A DNA stretch of 64,000 nt from Sideroxydans sp. (GTDB lineage: Bacteria; Pseudomonadota; Gammaproteobacteria; Burkholderiales; Gallionellaceae). The position numbers and the translations under genes are program-made. Under the pieces are notes generated by a model that ran no database searches, had not been told where the DNA came from, and worked only from the letters and a program-made list of their open reading frames with translations. The DNA lies in assembly GCA_024636935.1 (NCBI GenBank), contig JAGXGC010000011.1, forward strand, positions 1 through 64,000, written 5' to 3'. Shown here piece by piece: positions 48,786 through 57,436 of this stretch (position 1 is its first letter; every line of letters starts with the position of its first letter).

Positions 48786-49721
48786 ATGAATCTCAAGCGA
48801 ATCTTATTTTCAACCTTGGTCTGTGCCTCAATGGTCACGCCTTACAGTATGGCGGCAGAGGCCATGCATGACGGTAGTAAAGCCCATCCCTTGCGCGTGA
48901 TGTTGATCCCTGCCGACGGCGGTACCGAAGACGGAACCAAGGCTGACTTTCTACCGATATTCAACGCTGTGACAAAATCCACTGGCCTTAATTTCGACAT
49001 CAGAGTGGGCCAAAGCTATAGCGCCGTGATGGAAGCGATGTGTCTGAAACAGACCGAGATCGCGTTCTTTGGTGCTGCAAGCTATATCCCAGTGCGCGAC
49101 AAAGGCTGTGCAAAGTTGCTCGCAGTGGCGGTACACAAGGGTGCGTCCGTGTATTACTCCGGTGTCTTTACGCGTGCGGATGCGCCGTATAAGAGCCTCA
49201 AGGACACCAAAGGTGCACGTTTGGCACTGGGTGATGTGAACTCGACATCAAGCTTCGTATATCCGGTTGCTATGTTGATGGATGCAGGCGTCGATCCGGC
49301 ACGTGACATGGGACAAGTGGTGATCACAGGCAGCCACGCCAACTCACTCAAGGCTGTAGCCGAAGGCAAGGCAGATCTGAGCGGGGCATCGTTCGACTCG
49401 TTCGAGAAGGCTGTGAAGCAAGGCGCGATCGATCCGACCAAGGTTCGCGTGTTGGCCAAGAGCGAACCCATCCCCCAGCCGCCACTGGCAATGTCAACTT
49501 CCCTGCCCAAGGCTACCCAGCAGAAACTGAAGGACGCATTCAACACTGTGCATAAGGCACCTGGTGTCACACCAGACATGATTCGCGGCTACGGTGGCTC
49601 GAAAGTGGATCGCTACGATGCTGACTTCCCGGAATCCGGCATGGACGCTCCAGGTAAGAAACTGGCGTTGGTGGATGACCAGGTGAAGGCTGAACTTCTC
49701 AAGAAAGCAGCACAACGCTAA
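48786..49721 (+). CDS. phnD: Phosphonate ABC transporter substrate-binding protein
   Basis: PhnD captures phosphonates in the periplasm. The 311-residue protein has a signal peptide (about 1-23, MAAEA) and then the PhnD signatures LRVMLIPADGGTEDG, FFGAASYIPV and DVNSTSSFVYP; the Ser/Thr cluster in the latter binds the phosphonate group. An ACAGGAG ribosome-binding site precedes it. A very stable hairpin follows. Confidence 0.94.
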   Translation: MNLKRILFSTLVCASMVTPYSMAAEAMHDGSKAHPLRVMLIPADGGTEDGTKADFLPIFNAVTKSTGLNFDIRVGQSYSAVMEAMCLKQTEIAFFGAASYIPVRDKGCAKLLAVAVHKGASVYYSGVFTRADAPYKSLKDTKGARLALGDVNSTSSFVYPVAMLMDAGVDPARDMGQVVITGSHANSLKAVAEGKADLSGASFDSFEKAVKQGAIDPTKVRVLAKSEPIPQPPLAMSTSLPKATQQKLKDAFNTVHKAPGVTPDMIRGYGGSKVDRYDADFPESGMDAPGKKLALVDDQVKAELLKKAAQR

Positions 49722-49729
49722 GCGTAGAC

Positions 49730-49753
49730 ACCCACCTGCGAAAGCAGGTGGGT
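49730..49753 (+). promoter_or_regulatory. Stable GNRA hairpin between phnD and phnC
   Basis: A perfect 10-bp stem ACCCACCTGC/GCAGGTGGGT with a GAAA tetraloop lies 9 nt after phnD. No T-tract follows. Such hairpins after a binding-protein gene usually protect its mRNA 3' end, giving more binding protein than ATPase and permease. Confidence 0.75.
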
Positions 49754-49787
49754 ATGTCTGTGGCTGGCTATTGCAGAGGAAACGACC

Positions 49788-50591
49788 ATGTTGAGATTCG
49801 ATAGTGTCTACAAACGTTTTCCGGATGGTACGGAAGCGATACGAAATATCTCGTTGCAAGTACCACGCGGACAGTTCTGTGTCGTACTTGGCCCTTCGGG
49901 AGCAGGCAAATCAACCTTGCTACGCATGCTGAATGGTTTGTCCAAACCGTCTGAAGGAAGTGTCTATCTCGGTGGCGAACTGATTTGTGACCAATCAGTG
50001 CAGCGACTGCGCAAAAAGGTAGCTACCGTGCACCAGCAATTCAATTTAACGCCGCGTATGTCGGTGGCGCTCAATGTACTGTCGGGTGCTTTGCCGCAGG
50101 TGCCTCATTGGCGGGCAGGGCTGGGTCTGTTTCCAGCATCCTTGCGCGAGAAAGCTTGCCAACTGCTGGATGAGGTCGGTTTGACCCCCGAACATGTAAG
50201 CCGCCGAGTCTCAGAATTGTCCGGCGGACAACAACAACGCGTGGGTATTGCGCGCGCCTTCATGATGGATCCGGCCGTATTGCTGGCAGATGAACCGGTC
50301 GCCAGCCTGGACCCGCGTATCAGCCGGGGAATACTGGAATTGCTGCATCGCCAATCGCGCAACCACAACACCACTGTCCTATGCAGCCTGCATCAACCCG
50401 ATCTGGCTCGAGAGTTCGGCGACCGGATCATCGCGGTCAATCAGGGACGTTTGGTGTTCGACGGAAAGCCAGAGCAACTCACCGACAAGGTTTGCGAAGA
50501 GCTGTATCACGGCGCCTTGAACCACGACCATAACAAACCTGTAGTGGCAGTTCCGGAATTCGAACCAGAACTGGAAATGGCTGCGGCCTGA
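49788..50591 (+). CDS. phnC: Phosphonate ABC transporter ATP-binding protein
   Basis: PhnC powers phosphonate import. The 267-residue ATPase has Walker A GPSGAGKST (about 38-46), the ABC signature LSGGQQQRVGIARA and Walker B VLLADEPVASLDP. An AGAGGA site precedes the ATG. phnE follows after 1 nt. Confidence 0.94.
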   Translation: MLRFDSVYKRFPDGTEAIRNISLQVPRGQFCVVLGPSGAGKSTLLRMLNGLSKPSEGSVYLGGELICDQSVQRLRKKVATVHQQFNLTPRMSVALNVLSGALPQVPHWRAGLGLFPASLREKACQLLDEVGLTPEHVSRRVSELSGGQQQRVGIARAFMMDPAVLLADEPVASLDPRISRGILELLHRQSRNHNTTVLCSLHQPDLAREFGDRIIAVNQGRLVFDGKPEQLTDKVCEELYHGALNHDHNKPVVAVPEFEPELEMAAA

Positions 50592-50592
50592 G

Positions 50593-51612
50593 ATGAACAT
50601 GATGAAAAACCTATCAGTCAACCGGGATGCCAAATGGCATCTAGACCAGCCCTATAACGCGCGGCATCTGCTGTTTGCCATCGCTGCATTATTGATACTT
50701 GCAGTGACAGGCAGCCGGATGGAAGTGCCGCGCATGGTGAGCGAAACGGCGCAGGGAGTCGGATACGTAGTCGGTCTGAACGATTCATCACCCGTGGCGA
50801 CCGGAGTGAAGCGCATCGCTGAATCGATATGGCCGCTGCGTATCTCCGAAGAGATCGAGATATCACGCATAGAGAATTTCGACCGCAACGATCTGCCATG
50901 GCTGTCGCATGTGGAAGTCATCGAATCGCGCACGCCACACTTGAACACCGAGACGCTGCAACTGGAAGAGACCGTCGAGAGCAAGGAAGTGTTGGTCAAA
51001 CCGGTTGGATATCTGGCGCATGTGCTTCTCAAGATGTTGGAAACGCTTGAGATGGCGCTGTGGGGAACGATACTGGCAGTGATCCTGTCGATCCCGCTGG
51101 CATGTTTCGCTGCCGCCAACTACGCGCCTAACCGTTTCATTTACAACTTGTCGCGTTCCACCATCAGTCTGTTTCGTGCGATCCCGGAACTGGTCAGCGC
51201 GCTGTTTCTAGTGTTGGCATTCGGCTTCGGACCTATCGCAGGTTTTCTGGCGCTCGGAATCCATAGTGCAGGTTTCCTTGGCAAGTTCTATGCGGAAGAT
51301 ATAGAGAATGCCGACCGTGGTCCGCAGGAGGCGCTTCAATCCATCGGCGCGGGACAGATCAAGACGCTCTGGTATGGCGTGTTGCCGCAAGTCTTGCCGC
51401 AGTACGTCGCCTACACGTTGTACATCCTGGATCGCAATATCCGTATGGCTACCGTGATTGGGATCGTGGGGGCTGGCGGCATCGGGTTGGAATTGAAAGG
51501 CCGCTTCGACATGTTCAATTTTGATCACGTGGGAACCATTCTGGTGATCATCTTTTTGACTGTGATTATCCTCGACCAGTTTTCAGCAAGATTGCGCAGC
51601 CGCCTGATGTGA
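50593..51612 (+). CDS. phnE: Phosphonate ABC transporter permease
   Basis: PhnE forms the membrane channel. At 339 residues it is longer than usual (about 260-290). The first helix (about 28-43) is followed by a ~90-residue charged, probably periplasmic, segment (about 44-135) before the core permease helices (about 140-335). The cytoplasmic EAA-type loop GPQEALQSIGAGQ and GIVGAGGIGLEL are intact. Only one phnE is present. It ends 74 nt before phnG. Confidence 0.92.
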   Translation: MNMMKNLSVNRDAKWHLDQPYNARHLLFAIAALLILAVTGSRMEVPRMVSETAQGVGYVVGLNDSSPVATGVKRIAESIWPLRISEEIEISRIENFDRNDLPWLSHVEVIESRTPHLNTETLQLEETVESKEVLVKPVGYLAHVLLKMLETLEMALWGTILAVILSIPLACFAAANYAPNRFIYNLSRSTISLFRAIPELVSALFLVLAFGFGPIAGFLALGIHSAGFLGKFYAEDIENADRGPQEALQSIGAGQIKTLWYGVLPQVLPQYVAYTLYILDRNIRMATVIGIVGAGGIGLELKGRFDMFNFDHVGTILVIIFLTVIILDQFSARLRSRLM

Positions 51613-51650
51613 CAGCCTCGGCTGTTGCAGCAGGTATGAAGCGAACCAAC

Positions 51651-51666
51651 TTGTATAGACATCTAT
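51651..51666. promoter_or_regulatory. Putative PhnF operator before phnG
   Basis: TTGTATAGACATCTAT contains the decamer TAGACATCTA also found before phnF, within the 74-nt phnE-phnG gap, 21 nt before the phnG ATG. TGTATAGACA also fits the general HutC/PhnF half-site pattern. It suggests separate control of the lyase genes. Confidence 0.6.
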
Positions 51667-51686
51667 CTGCATAGGGAAAGCTGGAA

Positions 51687-52151
51687 ATGAACTTACCAAG
51701 AAAAGAATGGGCCGCCGCCTTGTGCGCGCTGCCTGCCAGTGAAGTGAAACATCTGGCGAACGTGTTGTCGGGTGAACTGGAAGTGCGCGATGTTGCACTG
51801 CCGCACGCAGGACTGGGCTTGCTCAATCTGCGCGACGGTGCGTTCGAAGAATCCTATTTCATCGGTGAGATACCCGTGGCACGTGCCGAAGTGATCGTGC
51901 GCAGCGCGGGCGGAATGGAAGAGCGCGGTGGTGCATTGATCGTCGACGACCGCGCACAGTTCGCACGCTCCATCGCCATCCTTGATGCGGTGATGGCCGG
52001 CAAGCTGCCCGGCAGTGTACCGGCCATGACGCTGGTGCAGCGCGGCATGGAAGTACGCCAACAAAAACAAATCGAGCGCAAAAAACTACTGACCGCGACG
52101 CGCGTGGATTTCTCGCTACTGGGACAAGAGGACGACGAAGATGAAGAATGA
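51687..52151 (+). CDS. phnG: C-P lyase subunit PhnG
   Basis: PhnG is part of the PhnGHIJ core complex. The 154-residue protein starts PRKEWAAALCALPAS and has RDGAFEESYFIGEIPVARAEV, both typical. A GGGAAAGCTGG region precedes the ATG. It overlaps phnH by 11 nt and opens a tightly overlapping run to phnP. Confidence 0.95.
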   Translation: MNLPRKEWAAALCALPASEVKHLANVLSGELEVRDVALPHAGLGLLNLRDGAFEESYFIGEIPVARAEVIVRSAGGMEERGGALIVDDRAQFARSIAILDAVMAGKLPGSVPAMTLVQRGMEVRQQKQIERKKLLTATRVDFSLLGQEDDEDEE

Positions 52152-52719
52152 AATGACCATGGTCGAAGCCGACATCTGGCATCCGGCACAACAGCAGCAA
52201 CTGTTTCGCAGTCTGCTGGATGCTTTCAGTTATCCCGGCCGTATCCAGACTTGTACTGCACAGGCTGAACCTTGGCTGGCATTGCTGGGCGCACTGTTGG
52301 ATGGACAGACGACTTTGTCCGATTCACAAGATATGTTGGAGGAATCCATCTGGCCGAAACTGGAAGCGCAGCGTGTGCCTTATGAACTAGCCGCGTTCAT
52401 CCTGTTGGACGGCAGCCAAGCACCGGAGATGGTGCCGAGCTTGGGCACACTGGAAGCGCCAGAGGGCGGCGCGACTTTGTTACTGCGCGTCGCATCACTG
52501 CATGAAGAAAGCGCGGGTGCATTGCGCTTGAATTTGACTGGCCCCGGCATCCGCCAGCCAGTCACCATCAGTGTGGAAGGTCTGCATGCAGACTGGATAG
52601 CCGCACGCAACGACTGGGTCAGCAGCTTCCCGCTCGGTGTCGAATTGGTGTTGTGCGATGCGCAACGCTTCGTTGCACTGCCGCGCACCACCCGCATCGT
52701 GATCGGCGGTGCAGCATGA
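52141..52719 (+). CDS. phnH: C-P lyase subunit PhnH
   Basis: PhnH is a PLP-enzyme-fold scaffold subunit of the core complex. The 192-residue protein has FRSLLDAFSYPGRI and GPGIRQPVTISVEGL, which are conserved. An alternative start two codons later at MTMVEAD is possible. It overlaps phnI by ATGA. Confidence 0.95.
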   Translation: MKNEMTMVEADIWHPAQQQQLFRSLLDAFSYPGRIQTCTAQAEPWLALLGALLDGQTTLSDSQDMLEESIWPKLEAQRVPYELAAFILLDGSQAPEMVPSLGTLEAPEGGATLLLRVASLHEESAGALRLNLTGPGIRQPVTISVEGLHADWIAARNDWVSSFPLGVELVLCDAQRFVALPRTTRIVIGGAA

Positions 52720-53828
52720 GTTACGTCGCGATCAAAGGCGGTAAGGCCGCTATCGACGGTGCAGCAAGCGCCTCCGAATACCTGCGCAGCAAAGGTTCGC
52801 TGGACGAGCCACTGACGCTGGCGATGATAGAAGAGCAGTTGCGTCTGCTCACCTCGCGTGTGGTGTCCGAAGGCGGTCTGTATCACCCGCGTCTGGCTGC
52901 GCTCGCGCTCAAACAATTCCAAGGCGACACCTTGGAAGCGGCGTTCGCCTTGCGCGCTTATCGTTCCACCAAACCGCGCTTGCTCGAATCGCCAGTGCAA
53001 GACACGGCCAACATGCGCTGCATCCGCCGCATCTCGTCTGCGTTCAAAGAAGTGCCGGGCGGCCAGTATCTCGGCGCGACCTACGACTACGCCTTGCGTC
53101 TGTTGCAACTCGATCTCGCCAACGAAGACCCGGCCGCATTCAAAGCCGTGGCGAAGAGTTTCCTGCGCGACACACCCGAAACAGAACTGCCCGACAACTT
53201 CCCCAAGGTGATCGACTCACTGCGTGCAGAAGGTCTGTTGCCGCCGGTCGCACCGAGTCGCGCTGCCGCGTTCGACATCACGCGCGATCCGCTGGTGTTC
53301 CCTGTGCCGCGTTCGGCTGCACTGGCCACCATGGCACGCGCCGAGACAGGCGGTCTGCTGGCGATGGCTTATTCCAACATGCGCGGTTACGGCGACGTGC
53401 ACCCCACGGTGGCGGAGCTGCGCGTCGGTTATTTGCCGGTGATGCTGCCGCATCCGGTGACGGGCGAGTTGATGGAAGCGGGCGAAGTACTGGTCACCGA
53501 GTGCGAAGTCGTGGCGATGTACGAAGGCACGAACGGCGACGAGCTGCCCACCTTCACGCTCGGCTATGGCGCGTGCTTCGGTCACAACGAAGTGAAGGCG
53601 ATCAGCATGGCCATCCTCGACCGCGCTTTGCAGAAAGGTATGCAAGACGGCCCCACCAATCCTTCGGAAGATCCCGAGTTCGTGTTGTTGCATGTGGATG
53701 GTGTGGATTCGATGGGCTTCGCCTCGCACTACAAGATGCCGCACTACGTCACCTTCCAGTCGGACATGGATCGACTGCGCACCACCCAACAAAAGATGCA
53801 GCAAAAAGAATCGGAGGCGACCACATGA
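52716..53828 (+). CDS. phnI: C-P lyase subunit PhnI
   Basis: PhnI, in the complex, displaces adenine from ATP to attach ribose-triphosphate to the phosphonate. The ATG at 52716 (MSYVAIKGGKAAI), coupled to the phnH stop, gives 370 residues; an in-frame extension upstream is antisense noise. EVPGGQYLGATYDYALRLLQLDL and GYGACFGHNEVKAI are family signatures. Confidence 0.96.
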   Translation: MSYVAIKGGKAAIDGAASASEYLRSKGSLDEPLTLAMIEEQLRLLTSRVVSEGGLYHPRLAALALKQFQGDTLEAAFALRAYRSTKPRLLESPVQDTANMRCIRRISSAFKEVPGGQYLGATYDYALRLLQLDLANEDPAAFKAVAKSFLRDTPETELPDNFPKVIDSLRAEGLLPPVAPSRAAAFDITRDPLVFPVPRSAALATMARAETGGLLAMAYSNMRGYGDVHPTVAELRVGYLPVMLPHPVTGELMEAGEVLVTECEVVAMYEGTNGDELPTFTLGYGACFGHNEVKAISMAILDRALQKGMQDGPTNPSEDPEFVLLHVDGVDSMGFASHYKMPHYVTFQSDMDRLRTTQQKMQQKESEATT

Positions 53829-54721
53829 ACGCGAATTACGAACTGCCGCTGGAAGATGCAGGCTATTCCTTCGGCTTCCTCGACGAGTACGCCAAAAAGG
53901 AAGTGCGCCGCTGCATCCTGAAAGCGATCTCCATCCCCGGTTACCAGACGCCTTACGCTTCGCGTGAGATGCCGATGGGGCGCGGCTTCGGAACCGGCGG
54001 TCTGCAACTCACCTTGTCGCTGATCGGCGAAGACGACACTTTGAAAGTGATCGACCAAGGATCGGACGATTCGGTGAATGCAGTTAACTTGCGTCAATTC
54101 GTGCAGCTCACCTGTCCCGGTGTCGAAGTCACCGAGAAGACGCAGGAAGCGACGCTGATCCAATCGCGTCACCGTATCCCGGAGAAGCAACTCACCGAGC
54201 AACAGATACTGGTGCTGCAAGTGCCGTATCCCGATGCATTGGTGGTGGTCGAACCATCGGAAGCGCGACGCAAAGTCATGCATGGTGAGGCCGACTATTC
54301 ACGTCTGCTGGTGAAGTTGTACGAGGACGTGGTGCGCTTCGACGAGATCACCATCTCGCACCGTTACCCCACGCGCATCAACGGCCACTACGTGATCGAC
54401 CCGTCACCCATCCCGCGCTGGGACGTGCCGCGTCTGCATCAGTCACCAGCATTGGTACTGCTCGGAGCCGGGCGCGAAAAGAAGATCTACGCCGTGCCGC
54501 CCTACACCTTGGCCGAACCGCTGGTGTTCGATGACATCGCCTTCCGTGTTGAAGATTTCCGCGACGCGAACGGCAAGCGCATCGCCTGTCGTTGCTGCGG
54601 TTCGACCGTGAGCTTCCTCGATGAACTCATCGATGATGCAGGCAACGTCACCCACCAATGTTCCGACTCGGCCTATTGCGAGGAAGAGCAGGAAACCATC
54701 AGCGCGAGGAAGCAAGCATGA
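53825..54721 (+). CDS. phnJ: C-P lyase catalytic subunit PhnJ
   Basis: PhnJ is the radical-SAM enzyme that breaks the carbon-phosphorus bond. The ATG at 53825 overlaps the phnI stop and gives 298 residues, beginning NANYELPLEDAGYSFGFLDEY; the long in-frame opening from 53501 lies over phnI and is rejected. The C-terminal cysteines CRCC and CSDSAYC supply the iron-sulfur ligands and the radical Cys. The spacing between the first pair and the third Cys is 20 residues if read as CxxC, one less than in E. coli. Confidence 0.96.
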   Translation: MNANYELPLEDAGYSFGFLDEYAKKEVRRCILKAISIPGYQTPYASREMPMGRGFGTGGLQLTLSLIGEDDTLKVIDQGSDDSVNAVNLRQFVQLTCPGVEVTEKTQEATLIQSRHRIPEKQLTEQQILVLQVPYPDALVVVEPSEARRKVMHGEADYSRLLVKLYEDVVRFDEITISHRYPTRINGHYVIDPSPIPRWDVPRLHQSPALVLLGAGREKKIYAVPPYTLAEPLVFDDIAFRVEDFRDANGKRIACRCCGSTVSFLDELIDDAGNVTHQCSDSAYCEEEQETISARKQA

Positions 54722-55551
54722 GCAACAAGATATTGTCCGTGCGCGGTCTGTCGCGCATCCACGGTGAGCAGTGCCCGCTGTGTATTGCGAGCACCGGCCC
54801 GGAACACGACACCAACATCTGCCCGCACTGCGGCAGTGTGGTCGCCGCGCACGATGTGAACTTCGATCTGTATCGCGGCGAGATCCTCGGCATCATCGGT
54901 GAATCTGGCAGCGGCAAGTCGAGCACGGTGAAGACCTTGTATTTCGACGAGGCACCGACAGCGGGCAGCGCGACCTTCTACGACGGTGGTGCGCAGCACG
55001 ATATGTTCGCGCTCAACGCCGCGCAACAACGCAGCATGCGCAACAAGCGTTTCGGCATGGTGTATCAGAACCCGCATCTGGGTCTGAACTTCCAGATCTC
55101 CGCCGGAGGCAACATCGCCGAGCGTCTGCTGATGAGCGACCTTAAACACTACGGCGAGATCCGCACCCGTGCAGGAGACCTGTTGGTGCGTACCGAAGTG
55201 GCGCGCGCACGCATGGATCAGAACCCCAAGACTTTCTCAGGCGGTATGCAGCAGCGCGTGCAGATCGCCAAGGCACTGGCCACGCAACCGCCGTTGCTGT
55301 TCTTGGACGAAGTCACCACCGGACTCGACCTGTCGGTGCAAGCCGCCATCCTCGATCTGATCCTGGAGATACAACACGAACTCGGCACCGCGATGATCGT
55401 GGTCACCCACGACTTAGGCGTGATCCGCCTATTGGCAGGCCGCACGCTGGTGATGAAACACGGCCGCGTCATCGAGTCCGGCCTTACCGACCAGATCCTT
55501 GAAGACCCACAGCACGCGTACACCCAGCGGCTGGTGGCTTCTGCATTGTGA
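54718..55551 (+). CDS. phnK: C-P lyase ABC-type subunit PhnK, with Cys-pair insert
   Basis: PhnK is an ABC ATPase-like protein that docks on the core complex. The ATG at 54718 (MSNKILSVRGLSRIHG) overlaps the phnJ stop; 277 residues. It has Walker A GESGSGKS, signature FSGGMQQRVQIAKAL and Walker B LLFLDEVTTGLDLS. Residues about 17-45 carry an insert with CPLC and CPHC, a likely zinc knuckle absent from the E. coli protein. Confidence 0.94.
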   Translation: MSNKILSVRGLSRIHGEQCPLCIASTGPEHDTNICPHCGSVVAAHDVNFDLYRGEILGIIGESGSGKSSTVKTLYFDEAPTAGSATFYDGGAQHDMFALNAAQQRSMRNKRFGMVYQNPHLGLNFQISAGGNIAERLLMSDLKHYGEIRTRAGDLLVRTEVARARMDQNPKTFSGGMQQRVQIAKALATQPPLLFLDEVTTGLDLSVQAAILDLILEIQHELGTAMIVVTHDLGVIRLLAGRTLVMKHGRVIESGLTDQILEDPQHAYTQRLVASAL

Positions 55552-55552
55552 G

Positions 55553-56278
55553 ATGAATATGAACGCTATCCTGACTATCGAGAATTACGCCAAGACATTC
55601 TGTCTGCACGAGCGCAACAAGCTCATCCCATCCGCTTCGCATGTGAATCTGAGCGTGTACCCCGGCAAGCTCACCGCGCTGATCGGGCCGACCGGCGCGG
55701 GCAAATCTTCCGTGCTGAAAGGGGTGTATCGCACCTACCTGCCCAGCGCCGGACGCATGCTGTTCCGCACTGCCGCAGGTGAAGTCGTCGACCTCGCACA
55801 GGCGGACGAACATCGCATGCTGGAGCTGCGCAAGAGCGAGATAGGATTCGTCACCCAGTTCCTGCATTGCCTGCCGCGCAAGTCCGCGCTGGATGTAGTG
55901 GCCGAGCCTTTGTTCGCGCGCGGCGTGCCGACCGAAGAAGCACGCGGACGTGCAGCTGACCTGCTGGCGCAACTGGCTGTGCCCTCACATCTGTGGAACG
56001 TGCCGCCCGCTACGTTCTCCGGCGGCGAGAAGCAGCGTGTGAATCTGGCGCGCGGTTTGATCGCGCAACCGCGTTTGCTGTTGCTGGATGAACCGACCGC
56101 CAGTCTCGACCCCGCCACCACCGAACGCGTCGTGGCACACCTCGAAACATTGAAAGGCAGCGGCATCGCCATGCTGGCCATCTTCCATCACCCCGATCTG
56201 GTGCGCCGTCTGGCCGACAGTGTCATAGAGCTGTCACCTCCCGTCGCTATCGTTGAACCCGAAAAGGAAATCGCATGA
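55553..56278 (+). CDS. phnL: C-P lyase ABC-type subunit PhnL
   Basis: PhnL is the second ABC-like subunit of the pathway. The ATG at 55553 lies just after the phnK stop and gives 241 residues (MNMNAILTIENYAKTF). It has Walker A GPTGAGKSS, signature FSGGEKQRVNLARGL and Walker B LLLLDEPTASLDP. It overlaps phnM by 4 nt. Confidence 0.94.
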   Translation: MNMNAILTIENYAKTFCLHERNKLIPSASHVNLSVYPGKLTALIGPTGAGKSSVLKGVYRTYLPSAGRMLFRTAAGEVVDLAQADEHRMLELRKSEIGFVTQFLHCLPRKSALDVVAEPLFARGVPTEEARGRAADLLAQLAVPSHLWNVPPATFSGGEKQRVNLARGLIAQPRLLLLDEPTASLDPATTERVVAHLETLKGSGIAMLAIFHHPDLVRRLADSVIELSPPVAIVEPEKEIA

Positions 56279-57435
56279 ACAAGCATTTTTATCTGACTGG
56301 CGCGCAAGTCGTGCTGGAGAACGAAACACTGAAAGACGCTGCCGTGCTGATCGCGGACGGCAACATCGTCGCTATCAACCCAGCCAGCAGTAGCGGCGCG
56401 CAAGAGATCGACCTGCGCGGCCAGACCCTGATGCCGGGCATGATCGACCTGCACTGCGACGCACTGGAAAAAGAAGCCGAGCCGCGCCCCGGCGTGCATT
56501 TCCCGTTCGACTTCGCCTGCGCGCAAGCTGACAAGCGCAACGCCGCCGCCGGTATCACCACCATCTATCACGCCTTGTCTTTCGCCAATGCTGAACTGGG
56601 GGTGCGCAACAACAGCACAGCGGCTGAGCTGGCACGTGCGGTGCATGCCTGGCAGCAACATGCACTGGTGGATAACCGCGTGCATGCCCGTTACGAGATC
56701 ACCGACCCGACCGCACCCGAAGTGTTGAACGATCTGCTGAGCAACGACGAGATCCATCTGATGTCGTTCATGGACCACACGCCGGGGCAGGGTCAATTCA
56801 AGAGTATCGATGCCTATCGCAGTTTCCAGACGCGCACTTATAAGAAAGACGAAGCAGAGTTCGAAGCCTTGCTGGCCGAGAAGTTGGCACAGGGCGAAGG
56901 CGCAGTGGGGCGCATGGAACAACTGGCGCAACACGCACGCGAACTTGGCATCCCGCTCGCCAGCCACGACGACGACCGTCCCGAGAAAGTGGATGTGGTG
57001 AAGGCGTTGGGTGTAAGCGTGTCCGAATTCCCGATCAATCTGGAGACCGCCGTCGCCGCACGCGCAGCAGGCCTGTCCACCTTGTTCGGTGCGCCGAATG
57101 TGGTGCGCGGCAAATCACAATCCGGCTCCATGCGTGCGCTGGATGCAGTGCGCGAAGGCGTGGCCGATTGTCTGTGCGGTGACTATTCACCTGCGGCCTT
57201 GCTGCCCGCCGTGTTGCAATTGCCGGAACTGGCTGGCATCAAATTGCATGAAGCAGTCGCTCTGGTGACCTGCAATCCTGCGCGCGCCGTCAGCCTGAAA
57301 GACCGTGGCTCCATCGCTGTTGGCAAGCGCGCCGACCTGTTGGCAGTGCGCTACCTTGGTGGTCTGCCGCAAGTGTCACGTGTGTGGTCGGCAGGCCTGC
57401 CGGTGATGACACTTGCTTTCGATCACGGGGCCTGA
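56275..57435 (+). CDS. phnM: RPnTP hydrolase PhnM
   Basis: PhnM removes pyrophosphate from ribose-1-phosphonate 5-triphosphate before PhnJ acts. The 386-residue amidohydrolase has the metal motif GMIDLHCDALEKE, then SFMDHTPGQGQ, HDDDRPEKV and the C-terminal NPARAVSLKDRG. It overlaps phnL. Confidence 0.95.
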   Translation: MNKHFYLTGAQVVLENETLKDAAVLIADGNIVAINPASSSGAQEIDLRGQTLMPGMIDLHCDALEKEAEPRPGVHFPFDFACAQADKRNAAAGITTIYHALSFANAELGVRNNSTAAELARAVHAWQQHALVDNRVHARYEITDPTAPEVLNDLLSNDEIHLMSFMDHTPGQGQFKSIDAYRSFQTRTYKKDEAEFEALLAEKLAQGEGAVGRMEQLAQHARELGIPLASHDDDRPEKVDVVKALGVSVSEFPINLETAVAARAAGLSTLFGAPNVVRGKSQSGSMRALDAVREGVADCLCGDYSPAALLPAVLQLPELAGIKLHEAVALVTCNPARAVSLKDRGSIAVGKRADLLAVRYLGGLPQVSRVWSAGLPVMTLAFDHGA

Positions 57436-57436
57436 G

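Noticed and set aside
53501-53824. Long N-terminal extension of PhnJ
   Set aside because: It lies over phnI in another frame; the ATG at 53825 couples to the phnI stop and gives the known PhnJ start.
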